Source of the DNA: Burkholderiales bacterium UBA4615
GTDB taxonomy: Bacteria; Pseudomonadota; Gammaproteobacteria; Burkholderiales; Burkholderiaceae_E
Assembly: GCA_002386465.1 (NCBI GenBank)
Contig: DGIT01000124.1
Coordinates: 40,631-84,200 of the forward strand
Direction of reading: 5' to 3'
DNA: 43,570 nucleotides
Shown here: in pieces, positions 8,162-16,281 of the stretch
Layout of the letters: every line of letters begins with the position of its first letter
Numbering within the stretch: position 1 is the first letter of the stretch
Program-made: the position numbers and the translations under genes
The notes under the pieces: model-generated
The model's input: the letters and a program-made list of their open reading frames with translations, nothing else
What the model was told of the DNA's origin: nothing
The model's database searches: none

Positions 8162-8791
8162 TTAGGCGTTCGGAGGATGCTCCATCGACTCGGCCAGAGG
8201 CAGCACGCCCCGGGCACGCAATGAGTCAGCAGCCCCCTGAACGTCGCGTGGCTCACGGTTCTGGCTGAGCTTCGACTTGCCCTCCAGGCGGGTGACCAAC
8301 ACCTCGATGCCCACAATGGCGCGGACCATCCCATCGATATAGTCGGGCGACGAATCGCCCATCTTCCAGGGCTTGGGTTCCTGGGCTTCATGCGTACGGG
8401 TGAGGCGTGCCACCACCCCGCGCACGAACTTATCGTCATCGCGCACGGTCAATCGGCCGTGCGCATGCACCACTTCATAGTTCCAGGTCGGCACCTGCCG
8501 ATGCGTCTCGTGCTTGCTGGGATACCAGTTGGGCGAGATGTAGTGCGCATTGCCGCGAAACACGATGAGGACATCGGTACCGCCTGCACATTGCTGCCAC
8601 ACCGGATTGGCCCGGGCCACATGGGCGCTTAACAGTCCGTGCGTACCCACCGTCGGGTCAAACTCGAAGGGAATATGGTTGGCATCCATGCCATCTGGAG
8701 AGGGGGTCACCAACATGCCAAGGGGATGCTCGCGAATGATGCGATGCAGGGCCGCCGGGTCAGTCACTGCGAAATGTGCAGGTGTGTACAT
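8162..8791 (-). CDS. PaiB-like FMN-binding protein
   Basis: A 209-residue protein of the PaiB / FMN-binding split-barrel family (the Bacillus PaiB is described as a negative regulator; others are simply flavoproteins). Typical features are the N-terminal MYTPAHFAV, the strand-turn LGMLVTPSPDGMDANHIPF, and AHYISPNWYPSK followed by VPTWNYEVVHAHG, all characteristic family segments. Length is usual for the family. It converges on the acyl-CoA operon and stands alone, without an acetyltransferase (PaiA) next to it. The function in this organism is unknown; flavin binding is well supported. Confidence 0.88.
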   Translation of the reverse strand: MYTPAHFAVTDPAALHRIIREHPLGMLVTPSPDGMDANHIPFEFDPTVGTHGLLSAHVARANPVWQQCAGGTDVLIVFRGNAHYISPNWYPSKHETHRQVPTWNYEVVHAHGRLTVRDDDKFVRGVVARLTRTHEAQEPKPWKMGDSSPDYIDGMVRAIVGIEVLVTRLEGKSKLSQNREPRDVQGAADSLRARGVLPLAESMEHPPNA

Positions 8792-8930
8792 CAGTCAGTT
8801 TGCGTCGAAAATCGGTGCGAAACGATAGCATTTAAGTGCCCGTGTGCAAGACCACGCACGGCGTTGACGATCGGCATCAGGCTCGCCACTGCGCTCTACG
8901 CGCACACCAAACCGTCGCGTCGCTTGATGG

Positions 8931-11096
8931 TTAATTCCTCTCCCAGGCATGCAAACGCTCCAGCCAACGCAGAACGCGCTGCGGCGCATGAGCCCGCTTC
9001 CATTCACCGGCTGCGTACTTATTGGCCTCTGACAGCGTCGGGTAAATGTGGATGGTGCCCAGGATTTTGTTCAGACCCAGTCCATGCTTCATGGCCAGCA
9101 CATATTCGGCCAGAAGATCACCCGCATGTTCACCCGCAATGGTGACTCCCAGGATCTTGTCCTTGCCTGGCACGGTGAGTACCTTGATGAAGCCGTGCGC
9201 TGTGCCGTCGACGATAGCTCGATCCAGGTCATCCATGCCGTAGCGGGTGACCTCGTAAGCCACACCTTGTTCACGGGCCTCGGATTCAGAGAGTCCCACT
9301 CGCGCCACTTCCGGGTCGGTGAAGGTCGCCCACGGAATGACTGAATAATCAGCCTTGAAACGCTTAAAGCGCCCGAACAGCGCATTCACCGCGGCATACC
9401 AGGCCTGATGCGCTGCCGTATGGGTAAACTGGAATGGCCCCGCCACGTCGCCCACCGCGTAGATGTTTGGGTATTGGGTCTGCAAAAAGGCATTGGTCTG
9501 GATGGTCTTGCGAGGCGTCAGCGCAATGCCCAGTTCCTCAAGACCATAGCCCGTGACGCGCGCGCTACGACCGACCGCGCACAGCAACTGGTCGAAGGCA
9601 ATCGGCAACTCCTGATCGCCGTGTTGCACGATCAGGCACTTTTCGCCGTGCCTCATGTCCACGCGAATCGCCTGGTGACCGGTCAGGACGTTCACGCCGT
9701 CTGCGCGAAGGGACGCAGCCACCAGATCACTCACTTCGGGATCTTCCCGGACCATCAGGCGTGGCGCCATCTCGACCTGCGTGACTGCGCTGCCCAGCCT
9801 GGCAAAACTTTGAGCCAGCTCACAGCCAATCGGGCCACCGCCCAGCACCACCAGGCGGCGAGGCAACTCGGTCAGCCCCCAGATCGTGTCACTGGTCAAA
9901 AAGCCGGCTTCCTTCAAGCCGGGGATCAGAGGGATGAACGGGCTCGCTCCGGCTGCAATGACAATGTTTTGCGTGGTCAGGATGTTTTCTGAACCATCCG
10001 GATGGCGCACCTTCACCGTCCAGGGTGAAGTAATGCGTGCATGGCCTTGCAACACCTCCACACCAAGTGAGCTGTAACGCTCGACGGAATCGTGAGGCTC
10101 GATCGTATGAATCACCTCGTGCACACGGCGCATCACACCGGCAAAGTCCACTTCACCCTGCGCATTACGAATGCCCAAGGTCTGGCTCTGGCGCAGGTGC
10201 TGGATGGCCTTAGCCGATCGAATCAAGGCCTTGCTGGGAACGCAGCCATAGTTCAGACAGTCGCCACCCATTTTGTGGCCTTCGATCAGGGTCACCTTGG
10301 CCTTGACGGCGGCCGCGATGTAGGCCGACACCAAACCGCCAGCACCTGCGCCGATGACCACCAGATTGCGATCAAAGTGCTTGGGCCGTTGCCAGCCTGC
10401 GTACACCTTGCGCTTTTGCAAGACGCCCACAATAAACTTCGCGACCAGTGGAAATACACCCAGCAGCGCCAGGCTGCCGAGCAGGCCAGCCGACAACACA
10501 TCGCGCGTTGAATCGATTGCCGCAAGCTGGGTGCCCGCGTTGACGTACACGGCCGTGCCCGCCAGCATGCCAATCTGGCTGACAATGTAGAACTGACGCG
10601 CCCCGAGCGTGGTCAGTCCCATGAGCAGGTTAATCAGCCAGAACGGGAATACGGGCACTAGCCTGAGCGTAAGCAGATAAAGCGTGCCGTCTTTCGCAAG
10701 GCCGTCGTTGACAGGCTGCAGCATCTTTCCAAAGCGCGTCTGGATGACGTCGCGCAGCAGGTAGCGCGACACCCAAAAGGCCAGCAGTGCGCCTGCGCTG
10801 GAGGCGAACGACACCAGCAGGAGGCCAAGCGGCAGGCCGAACATCGCACCCGCAGCCAAGGTCAGAATGACTGCGCCTGGAATGGACAGCGCGGCGGCCA
10901 GCACATACACCACGAAAAAGACAAGGGCGGTGCGCACCGGATGATCTGCATACAGGCTGGCCAGCGTGTCGCGGCTGGCCTTGAGCTGCTCCAGGGAGAG
11001 CCACTGGCCCAGGTCCCACTGCCGGTATGCAAGCCACAGGCCCAGGGCAACCAGCAAGATCAAGAGCCAACGTGTCCAGCGTGGGACGCCACTCAT
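8931..11096 (-). CDS. TVP38/DedA-type membrane domain fused to pyridine nucleotide-disulfide oxidoreductase
   Basis: A 721-residue fusion. Residues about 1-215 are a TVP38/TMEM64 (VTT-domain) membrane protein with several hydrophobic helices. Residues about 230-721 are a flavin disulfide reductase of the mercuric reductase/lipoamide dehydrogenase type: an FAD motif VVIGAGAGGLVSAYIA, the redox pair GGDCLNYGCVPSKAL, an NAD motif VVLGGGPIGCELA and a C-terminal HIYPTLSE with the catalytic-histidine region. The N-terminal heavy-metal domain and C-terminal cysteine pair of true MerA are absent. It starts at an ATGA overlap with arsS and so is co-translated. The fusion places a thiol/electron-transfer activity at the inner membrane; the substrate is unknown, and the arsS link suggests metalloid or thiol metabolism. 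Confidence 0.88.
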   Translation of the reverse strand: MSGVPRWTRWLLILLVALGLWLAYRQWDLGQWLSLEQLKASRDTLASLYADHPVRTALVFFVVYVLAAALSIPGAVILTLAAGAMFGLPLGLLLVSFASSAGALLAFWVSRYLLRDVIQTRFGKMLQPVNDGLAKDGTLYLLTLRLVPVFPFWLINLLMGLTTLGARQFYIVSQIGMLAGTAVYVNAGTQLAAIDSTRDVLSAGLLGSLALLGVFPLVAKFIVGVLQKRKVYAGWQRPKHFDRNLVVIGAGAGGLVSAYIAAAVKAKVTLIEGHKMGGDCLNYGCVPSKALIRSAKAIQHLRQSQTLGIRNAQGEVDFAGVMRRVHEVIHTIEPHDSVERYSSLGVEVLQGHARITSPWTVKVRHPDGSENILTTQNIVIAAGASPFIPLIPGLKEAGFLTSDTIWGLTELPRRLVVLGGGPIGCELAQSFARLGSAVTQVEMAPRLMVREDPEVSDLVAASLRADGVNVLTGHQAIRVDMRHGEKCLIVQHGDQELPIAFDQLLCAVGRSARVTGYGLEELGIALTPRKTIQTNAFLQTQYPNIYAVGDVAGPFQFTHTAAHQAWYAAVNALFGRFKRFKADYSVIPWATFTDPEVARVGLSESEAREQGVAYEVTRYGMDDLDRAIVDGTAHGFIKVLTVPGKDKILGVTIAGEHAGDLLAEYVLAMKHGLGLNKILGTIHIYPTLSEANKYAAGEWKRAHAPQRVLRWLERLHAWERN

Positions 11097-12103
11097 CTGG
11101 CCTCCAGCGCAGAGCACGCCAGTGCAGGATCTGCGGACTCGGCCTCCAGCGCTCCACCGCAGCTGCTGCCCTGGCCTGCGGTGCAACCGTAGCAGTGGTC
11201 AGCCACGTGGATCGGCGTGCTGAGCGCGTCCGTGGCAAGCAGGTCCCGCAGGTGCGGTCTTGATGCAGCTGCGAGCGTAGCTGGCATGCCCAGCATCTGG
11301 TTGAAGTCGCAGTCGTATAGGTATCCCTGCCAGTCCACGCTCAAAAGGGTTCGGCACATCACCGTCTGCAGATTTTCCGGACGATAGGCGTCCTTGAGCA
11401 AGCGCATGTACCCCTCGAAGCTGCCCTTGCTCACAAGGGTGCTGCCAAAACGCTGCACCGGCATGTTCGTGATGGCGAACAACTGATTGAAGCGGATGCC
11501 AAAGTGCGCCCTCAACTCTCGCTTGTAATCTGCTTCAAGAGGCCCTTGCACAGGCGGTAAGACGGGGCCTTGCGGGTTGTAGACTAGATTGAGGACCAAC
11601 CCTGAACCCTCCTGTCCATAGCCGAGCGCATTGAGCGTTTGCAAGCCCGCGATACTGCGCTCAAACACCCCATCGCCGCGCTGACGATCCACGTTCGAAG
11701 GCGAATAACACGGCAGGGAAGCCGTCACTTCGACCCCCTGTTCGGCGAGGAATGCTGCTAACCCCCCCTGACCAGGCTCTGAAAGAATGGTGAGATTGCA
11801 GCGGTCGATGACACGCACCCCCATGCTGCGCGCTTCTTGCACCATCGTACGGAAGTACTCATTGAGTTCGGGCGCGCCACCAGTCAGGTCCAGCGTCTTG
11901 ATTTGACGTGCTTGCAGGACGGCCAGGACCAGGCGGACCGTCTCTTCGTCCATCATCTCGGTGCGGTTGGGCCCGGCATTCACATGACAGTGCACACAGG
12001 ACTGATTGCACTTGTAGCCCAAGTTGACCTGGAGCGTCTCCAGGCCCTTGCGGCTCAGTGCAGGAAAGTCAGTCTGGACGAGAAGTGGAAGCGTGGGTCG
12101 CAT
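11093..12103 (-). CDS. arsS: Radical SAM protein ArsS (arsenosugar-biosynthesis family)
   Basis: A 336-residue radical SAM enzyme. The 4Fe-4S/SAM motif CNQSCVHCH lies near residue 36, followed by LDLTGGAPELNEYF (SAM-binding GGE-like motif). The C-terminal part carries extra cysteines in LYDCDFNQML and DHCYGCTAGQGSSCGG. This is the architecture of the ArsS family, proposed to build the ribose-arsenic bond of arsenosugars; some members carry selenocysteine, this one uses cysteine codons. ATG at 12103 is preferred over a TTG five codons upstream. It is the first gene of a two-gene unit with the TVP38-reductase fusion, and a GTAACT-N16-CGAA site lies 35-60 bp upstream. No arsM methyltransferase is seen nearby. 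Confidence 0.85.
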   Translation of the reverse strand: MRPTLPLLVQTDFPALSRKGLETLQVNLGYKCNQSCVHCHVNAGPNRTEMMDEETVRLVLAVLQARQIKTLDLTGGAPELNEYFRTMVQEARSMGVRVIDRCNLTILSEPGQGGLAAFLAEQGVEVTASLPCYSPSNVDRQRGDGVFERSIAGLQTLNALGYGQEGSGLVLNLVYNPQGPVLPPVQGPLEADYKRELRAHFGIRFNQLFAITNMPVQRFGSTLVSKGSFEGYMRLLKDAYRPENLQTVMCRTLLSVDWQGYLYDCDFNQMLGMPATLAAASRPHLRDLLATDALSTPIHVADHCYGCTAGQGSSCGGALEAESADPALACSALEAR

Positions 12104-12137
12104 GGCGCACTCGATCAATATGTTGGGTCATGCACTA

Positions 12138-12163
12138 TTCGCCATGCGCAGCAGAAAAGTTAC
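12138..12163 (-). promoter_or_regulatory. Predicted ECF sigma (SigF-type) promoter of arsS
   Basis: On the minus strand GTAACT (12163-12158) and CGAA (12141-12138) are separated by exactly 16 bases, and a transcript would start about 30 bases before the arsS ATG. It shares the ten bases GACCTGTAAC with the promoter of the DUF3047 gene. The spacing and -35/-10 words match what I recall for sigma-F of Caulobacter (GTAACC-N16-CGAA). Confidence 0.6.
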
Positions 12164-12182
12164 AGGTCGGGGTTTGCAAGTC

Positions 12183-12989
12183 TTATTTGTGCGGCTGACC
12201 ACAAGGCATATCGCCCGGCACAAAGTGAAAATCAGCAAATCCCGACCGCGCGCCGGACTGGGTGTTGTCAGTATCCGCCGTGATCGCAAGTTGGACAGGG
12301 TCTGCGCCAGGACCAAACAGCCGGGTCACATCGCGAAGGACGTCGACCCGCTCCCAGACCCATCGCCCGGCATCCTGGTCGCCGCTGCGCTGGACTACCA
12401 TCTGAGCGCGATCGGTATAGGCGTTGGGGCGGATGGTACCGATGGGTTGGCGGTTGTCCCAGACGTAGTTGATTGCTGCATCCGGCAGGTCCGGCCCCCA
12501 GATAGCACGCGCCACAGAGAGTTGCGCTCGCAGGCCAAGACCCAGTGAGGCGGGCGGAAGCCGAAAGCTCACATAAACCCGCGCCGCGTAATCATCGCCC
12601 TCACGCCTGGTCATGTCGGCTTGGCTCAAGGAGGCTCCTATACGCCATCGCCAGCACAATGCGGGCGTTGCCTTGAGGTCTACGCTGATGGGACGCGCCA
12701 AGAGCGACATGCTGGCCTGTGAAATAACCTCAACGGCCCTGACACCCTCCCATTGAACGAACTTGAAGGTATTGGGACGCTGGCCAGACTTGAGCCGAAT
12801 CTCCTGCCAGGGTGTCAGGCCAACATCGAACCGCCCGACCCACTGCGCCCCTGAAGGGTCAGTGTGCGGCAAAGGACTGGTCCCTGTGGTGGCACCGACC
12901 GGCGGGGCCAGGGCAATCAGGGCGAAAGCCCCCACCAGAGCGCCAAATCGCCGGGGTGTCCGGATTGCGGCGGCCGTTGAATGATGCAT
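12183..12989 (-). CDS. DUF3047 exported protein
   Basis: A 268-residue protein of the DUF3047 family (function unknown). The N-terminus has a basic stretch and a hydrophobic helix (ALVGAFALIALAPPVGA), read as a signal peptide ending near AHA/VGA-type small residues, so the mature protein is probably periplasmic. The body contains ALCWRWRIG, DDYAARVYVSF and AINYVWDNRQPIG, characteristic family segments, and ends with GFADFHFVPGD. A more upstream ATG (13043) has GGAGA before it, but it would lie almost at the predicted transcription start, so 12989 is chosen; this is not certain. The gene is divergent from the sigma gene and has its own SigF-type promoter. Confidence 0.8.
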   Translation of the reverse strand: MHHSTAAAIRTPRRFGALVGAFALIALAPPVGATTGTSPLPHTDPSGAQWVGRFDVGLTPWQEIRLKSGQRPNTFKFVQWEGVRAVEVISQASMSLLARPISVDLKATPALCWRWRIGASLSQADMTRREGDDYAARVYVSFRLPPASLGLGLRAQLSVARAIWGPDLPDAAINYVWDNRQPIGTIRPNAYTDRAQMVVQRSGDQDAGRWVWERVDVLRDVTRLFGPGADPVQLAITADTDNTQSGARSGFADFHFVPGDMPCGQPHK

Positions 12990-13054
12990 TCGCGAATCAA
13001 AGCGTGATTGGTTGTGCACAGGAGAAGTCGGCAGGGAAATCATGTTCTCCGTCA

Positions 13055-13080
13055 TTCGCACGGATCACGACAAAGGTTAC
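13055..13080 (-). promoter_or_regulatory. Predicted ECF sigma (SigF-type) promoter of the DUF3047 gene
   Basis: On the minus strand GTAACC (13080-13075) is followed after 16 bases by CGAA (13058-13055). A transcript would begin near 13048. This matches the same pattern found before arsS and before the sigma gene itself. Confidence 0.65.
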
Positions 13081-13142
13081 AGGTCAATTTTCGACCGGTT
13101 GGAGACGGATCTGCATAAAGACCCCGGCCATACTGCCAGGGT

Positions 13143-13168
13143 GTAACCAAATCCTGATCTGCGACGAA
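13143..13168 (+). promoter_or_regulatory. Predicted ECF sigma (SigF-type) autoregulatory promoter
   Basis: GTAACC (13143-13148), 16 bases, CGAA (13165-13168) on the plus strand, directly upstream of the sigma coding region. Together with the site at 13055-13080 it forms a divergent promoter pair about 60 bp apart, implying that the sigma factor activates its own gene and the DUF3047 gene. Confidence 0.6.
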
Positions 13169-13735
13169 TTGAACAACGATGCCCATCACAATGACTTCGA
13201 GTCCGGCCTGAAGCTGCTGTGGTTGCGCGCCCAATCGGGGGATGAGGTTGCTTATCGCGAAGCTCTCCGGACGATTGCCAGGCGATTGAGGTCTTACTTC
13301 CGTCGCCATCTAATGAACCTGCCGGACGATGTCGAGGACCTTGTGCAGGAAACATTGCTGGCGCTTCATGTGCACCGGGGCAGCTATGACCCATCCCAAC
13401 CGGTCACCGCCTGGGTGCTAGGCATTTCCCGTCACAAATTAATGGACCTTTACCGGAGACGTGGCCGGCGTGAAGCCCTGCATGAGCCGATCGACGATTT
13501 GCAAGAACATTTGGAGGCCGAAGAGCCCGGCGAAACGCTGGCTAACGTCGACCTGCGCACCCTTTTGGAAGCACTGCCTGAGGCTCAACGTGTCGCTATT
13601 GAAATGACAAAACTTCAGGGGCTGAGCGTTGCCCAAGCGTCGGAACGGACCGGTCAGTCCGAGTCAGCGATCAAGGTTCAAGTTCACCGTGGCCTCAAAC
13701 GTCTGGCGGCCCTCGTGCGCAAGGAGTCCACGTGA
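13169..13735 (+). CDS. sigF: ECF-type RNA polymerase sigma factor (SigF/NrsF-associated)
   Basis: About 188 residues. Region 2 is visible as LPDDVEDLVQETLLALH and AWVLGISRHKLMDLYRRRGR (core and -10 binding). Region 4 is LEALPEAQRVAIEMTKLQGL followed by the helix-turn-helix SVAQASERTGQSESAIKVQV. A 4-bp overlap with an NrsF-type membrane protein gene identifies it as the class kept inactive by that anti-sigma factor and released by heavy-metal or oxidant stress in Caulobacter (established for that homologue, inferred here). The start is unresolved: the only in-frame early start is TTG 13169, which would fall before the predicted transcription start. Two ATGs at 13179 and 13191 are one frame off and stop at 13211. 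Confidence 0.88.
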   Translation: MNNDAHHNDFESGLKLLWLRAQSGDEVAYREALRTIARRLRSYFRRHLMNLPDDVEDLVQETLLALHVHRGSYDPSQPVTAWVLGISRHKLMDLYRRRGRREALHEPIDDLQEHLEAEEPGETLANVDLRTLLEALPEAQRVAIEMTKLQGLSVAQASERTGQSESAIKVQVHRGLKRLAALVRKEST

Positions 13736-14367
13736 AGACTGACGCACTGATTGACATGCTGGCAACGCAGGCTGGCCCGGCGCCTGCCTTTCCTGTCGGA
13801 CGTCGCTTGGCGGGTTCGGTCGCACTGGGCCTCTTGGCGAGCAGCGTCCTCGCCTTGGCTCTGATCGGCCCATTGCCGGCTGCTGTTTTTTACACGGCAG
13901 CCCCATGGATCAAGCTCATCTACGCCGCTTTGCTGTTGGCGGGGGCAAGTACCCTGGCAGCGCGACTCTCACGCCCAGCATCCTCCACGGCGATGGGCCG
14001 TGCAGCGGTCGCAAGCACCGTGATCGTGATGCTTCTAGCCGGCGCAGCGACGTTGATCTCCGCATCTGAAGGCGAGCGGTGGTCTGCACTATCGGGGCAG
14101 ACATGGTGGATGTGTCCCTGGATGCTGATGATGCTGTCGTTGCCCGCGCTCATGGCGATTCTCTGGACGATGCGCAGCCTTGCGCCCACCAGGCTGAAAC
14201 AAGCGGGTTGTGCGGCTGGGTTGTCAGCGGGTGCCGTGGGCGCGATGGGGTACTCGTTGGCGTGCCCGGAGACCTCAGTCGCTTTTGTAGCGACCTGGTA
14301 CTCATTGGGGATCGCACTGACGGGTTGGCTTGGGCACTGGTTGGGACCTAAAGCGCTCCGCTGGTAG
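13732..14367 (+). CDS. nrsF: NrsF-type (DUF1109) membrane anti-sigma factor
   Basis: A 211-residue integral membrane protein with about six hydrophobic helices, typical of the DUF1109/NrsF family, which holds its partner ECF sigma factor at the membrane. Two cysteines, Cys128 (WWMCPW) and Cys178 (SLACPE), sit where the family has its two conserved cysteines, thought to be the metal/oxidant sensing point. The start is GTG at 13732, overlapping the sigma stop by 4 bp (GTGA), so the pair is translationally coupled. This supports stoichiometric production of sigma and anti-sigma factor. Confidence 0.88.
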   Translation: MKTDALIDMLATQAGPAPAFPVGRRLAGSVALGLLASSVLALALIGPLPAAVFYTAAPWIKLIYAALLLAGASTLAARLSRPASSTAMGRAAVASTVIVMLLAGAATLISASEGERWSALSGQTWWMCPWMLMMLSLPALMAILWTMRSLAPTRLKQAGCAAGLSAGAVGAMGYSLACPETSVAFVATWYSLGIALTGWLGHWLGPKALRW

Positions 14368-14700
14368 TCGCTTTTTGCTGAAGCGATCGAACAGACCGTT
14401 GCCGCATTGCCCGGTATGCCATGACACGCAAAAGCCCGTCGTTGCGCACTTAACACCGCAGCTGAGGTGTTGTCGCTCTGCTACTGCAGCATGGCCACGT
14501 AGCCTTCGGGTTATTTTGGCTCGCCGTCGTTGATTCATGGGCCTGATGCAGCGCCGTTGCCCATCGTCATCGAGCGGACGTCGTCGAGCAGCACGGTCAG
14601 CTCGTTCGGAACGCCGGGCTTCAGGTTCCCCGGCTGCTTAACCGGCGACCGGGCATGGGTACAGGCGTGCGTTCCTGCACCAGTGCCGCGATAATGCGGT
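14368..14700. other. Intergenic region without a supported gene
   Basis: These 333 bases hold no convincing gene. A stem AACACC/GGTGTT at 14452-14471 lacks a U-tract, so it is not called as a terminator. The minus-strand stretch 14538-14642 reads like the last 30-odd residues of a protein (NELTVLLDDVRSM) but has no start or family match that I recognise; it may be a decayed gene end. Promoter elements for the transporter gene at 14701 are not obvious. Confidence 0.5.
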
Positions 14701-16281
14701 ATGTATTCACTCTCGCCGCGCGTCCTTCTTGTACTGACCTTGGTCCTGGCTTCGCTCCTGCTGGCCACCGGAGGCACGGCCGTACAGGCCGCAGATCCGA
14801 TCAAGGTCGGCTCAAAACGCTTCACCGAAAGCTATGTGCTGGGCGAGATCGCCCGCCAAGCGCTGGAGCGCGGCGGCGTACCTGCCGAGCACATGCAGGG
14901 CTTGGGCAACACGGCCATCCTGGAGCAGGCGCTGAGCAACGGTCAGATCGAGGTCTACCCGGAGTACACCGGCACCATCGAGCGCGAGCTGCTCAAGCGC
15001 AATCCACCCGCCGGCGCGCCGCCGCCCACGCTCGATGAGCTGAACGCCTGGCTGGCCCCGCGCGGGCTGAAGGTCGCAGTGCCGCTGGGCTTCAACAACA
15101 CCTACGCGCTGGCCATGCGCGAGGCCGATGCGCAGCGGCTGGGCGTGGATTCGCTGTCGGCGCTGGCCCGATTGCCGGCGGCCGAGGGGACGCGTCTGCG
15201 GCTCGGCCTGTCGCATGAATTCCTGGTGCGCGCTGACGGCTGGCCCGCGCTCAAGCGCAGCTATGGCCTTCTCCTAGCCGAACCCTTAGCGCTCGACCAT
15301 GGACTGGCTTACGAGGCGCTGGCCAGGGGTCAGGTGGACCTGATCGACGTCTACAGCACCGACGCGCAGATCGGCCGCCTCGGCCTGCGCGTGCTGAAGG
15401 ACGACCTTGGCTTTTTCCCGCGCTACGAAGCAGTGCTGCTGATGCGCACGACCCTGCCCGCGCCGGCGCAGGCGGCGCTGGCTTCGCTGCAAGGCCGCAT
15501 CGACAATGCAGGCATGATCGCGCTCAACGCCGCGGTTGAACTCGATGGGCGCGCATTCGCCGACGTTGCGCGCGGCTTCCTCGACGCGTCGCCAAGCGCG
15601 GCGCCCACCGGTCGACCCGGGCTGGTGGACCGCGTCCTGGCGCCTGACCTGGGCCGCCTGCTGCTACAGCACCTGGGCCTCGTATTCGGTTCGGTTCTGC
15701 TGGCTGTTGCACTGGGTGTGCCACTTGGCGTCATTGCGCATCGTCACGAGGGTTTGGGCAGTTGGGTGCTGGGCGCCGTCGGCCTGCTGCAAACGGTGCC
15801 GTCGCTCGCGCTTCTGGCCTTTCTCATTGCGTTGCTCGGCCGCATAGGCTTCGCGCCAGCACTAGTCGCATTGTTTCTCTATGCGCTGCTGCCCATCGTA
15901 CGCAACACGGTCGCCGGGCTGGCCGGCGTTGCCGAAGGCCAGCGTGATGCCGCCATCGCACTGGGCCTGCGCGACGCGGGTGTGCTGTGGCGGGTGGAAC
16001 TGCCGCAGGCCCTGCCCACGCTGCTGGCCGGCGTGACGACGGCGGCCGTCATCAACGTGGGCACGGCCACCGTGGCCGCCTTCGTCGGTGCAGGCGGTCT
16101 GGGCGAACGCATCGTGTCAGGCCTGGCAGTCAACGACATCGACCGCATGCTGGCTGGCGCGATCCCGGCCGCCATGTTGGCGCTCTTGGTGCAGGGCGTA
16201 TTTGCGCTGGTCGAACGCCGACTGGTGCCGGCGCCGCTGCGCGCGTCGCGCTGGCGCAAGTCCCAACGCTCTATCGCGTGA
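14701..16281 (+). CDS. Betaine-type ABC transporter: substrate-binding protein fused to permease
   Basis: A 526-residue fusion. Residues 1-30 are a signal peptide (VLLVLTLVLASLLLATGG, cleavage near VQAADP). Residues about 33-295 are an OpuAC/ProX-type binding domain (KVGSKRFTESYVLGEI, then VYPEYTGTIERELL). Residues about 310-515 are an OpuCB-type permease with about five to six helices and the coupling loop RDAAIALGLRDAGVLWRVEL. Domains of this type bind compounds with a trimethylammonium group; the related EgtU takes up ergothioneine. No matching ATPase gene lies beside it. Its 3' end overlaps the convergent importer operon by 11 bp. In this setting hercynine, ergothioneine or selenoneine are likely substrates (inference); choline or glycine betaine remain possible. 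Confidence 0.87.
   Translation: MYSLSPRVLLVLTLVLASLLLATGGTAVQAADPIKVGSKRFTESYVLGEIARQALERGGVPAEHMQGLGNTAILEQALSNGQIEVYPEYTGTIERELLKRNPPAGAPPPTLDELNAWLAPRGLKVAVPLGFNNTYALAMREADAQRLGVDSLSALARLPAAEGTRLRLGLSHEFLVRADGWPALKRSYGLLLAEPLALDHGLAYEALARGQVDLIDVYSTDAQIGRLGLRVLKDDLGFFPRYEAVLLMRTTLPAPAQAALASLQGRIDNAGMIALNAAVELDGRAFADVARGFLDASPSAAPTGRPGLVDRVLAPDLGRLLLQHLGLVFGSVLLAVALGVPLGVIAHRHEGLGSWVLGAVGLLQTVPSLALLAFLIALLGRIGFAPALVALFLYALLPIVRNTVAGLAGVAEGQRDAAIALGLRDAGVLWRVELPQALPTLLAGVTTAAVINVGTATVAAFVGAGGLGERIVSGLAVNDIDRMLAGAIPAAMLALLVQGVFALVERRLVPAPLRASRWRKSQRSIA

Noticed and set aside
11093..12103. Selenocysteine in ArsS
   Set aside because: All cysteine positions at the C-terminus are TGC/TGT codons and there is no in-frame TGA.
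12812..13168. N-terminal extension of the sigma factor frame (about 119 extra codons)
   Set aside because: The extension lies antisense inside the DUF3047 gene and spans both promoters; it has no sigma-factor sequence.
14452..14471. Stem-loop after nrsF as a terminator
   Set aside because: Only a 6-bp stem and no following T-run.
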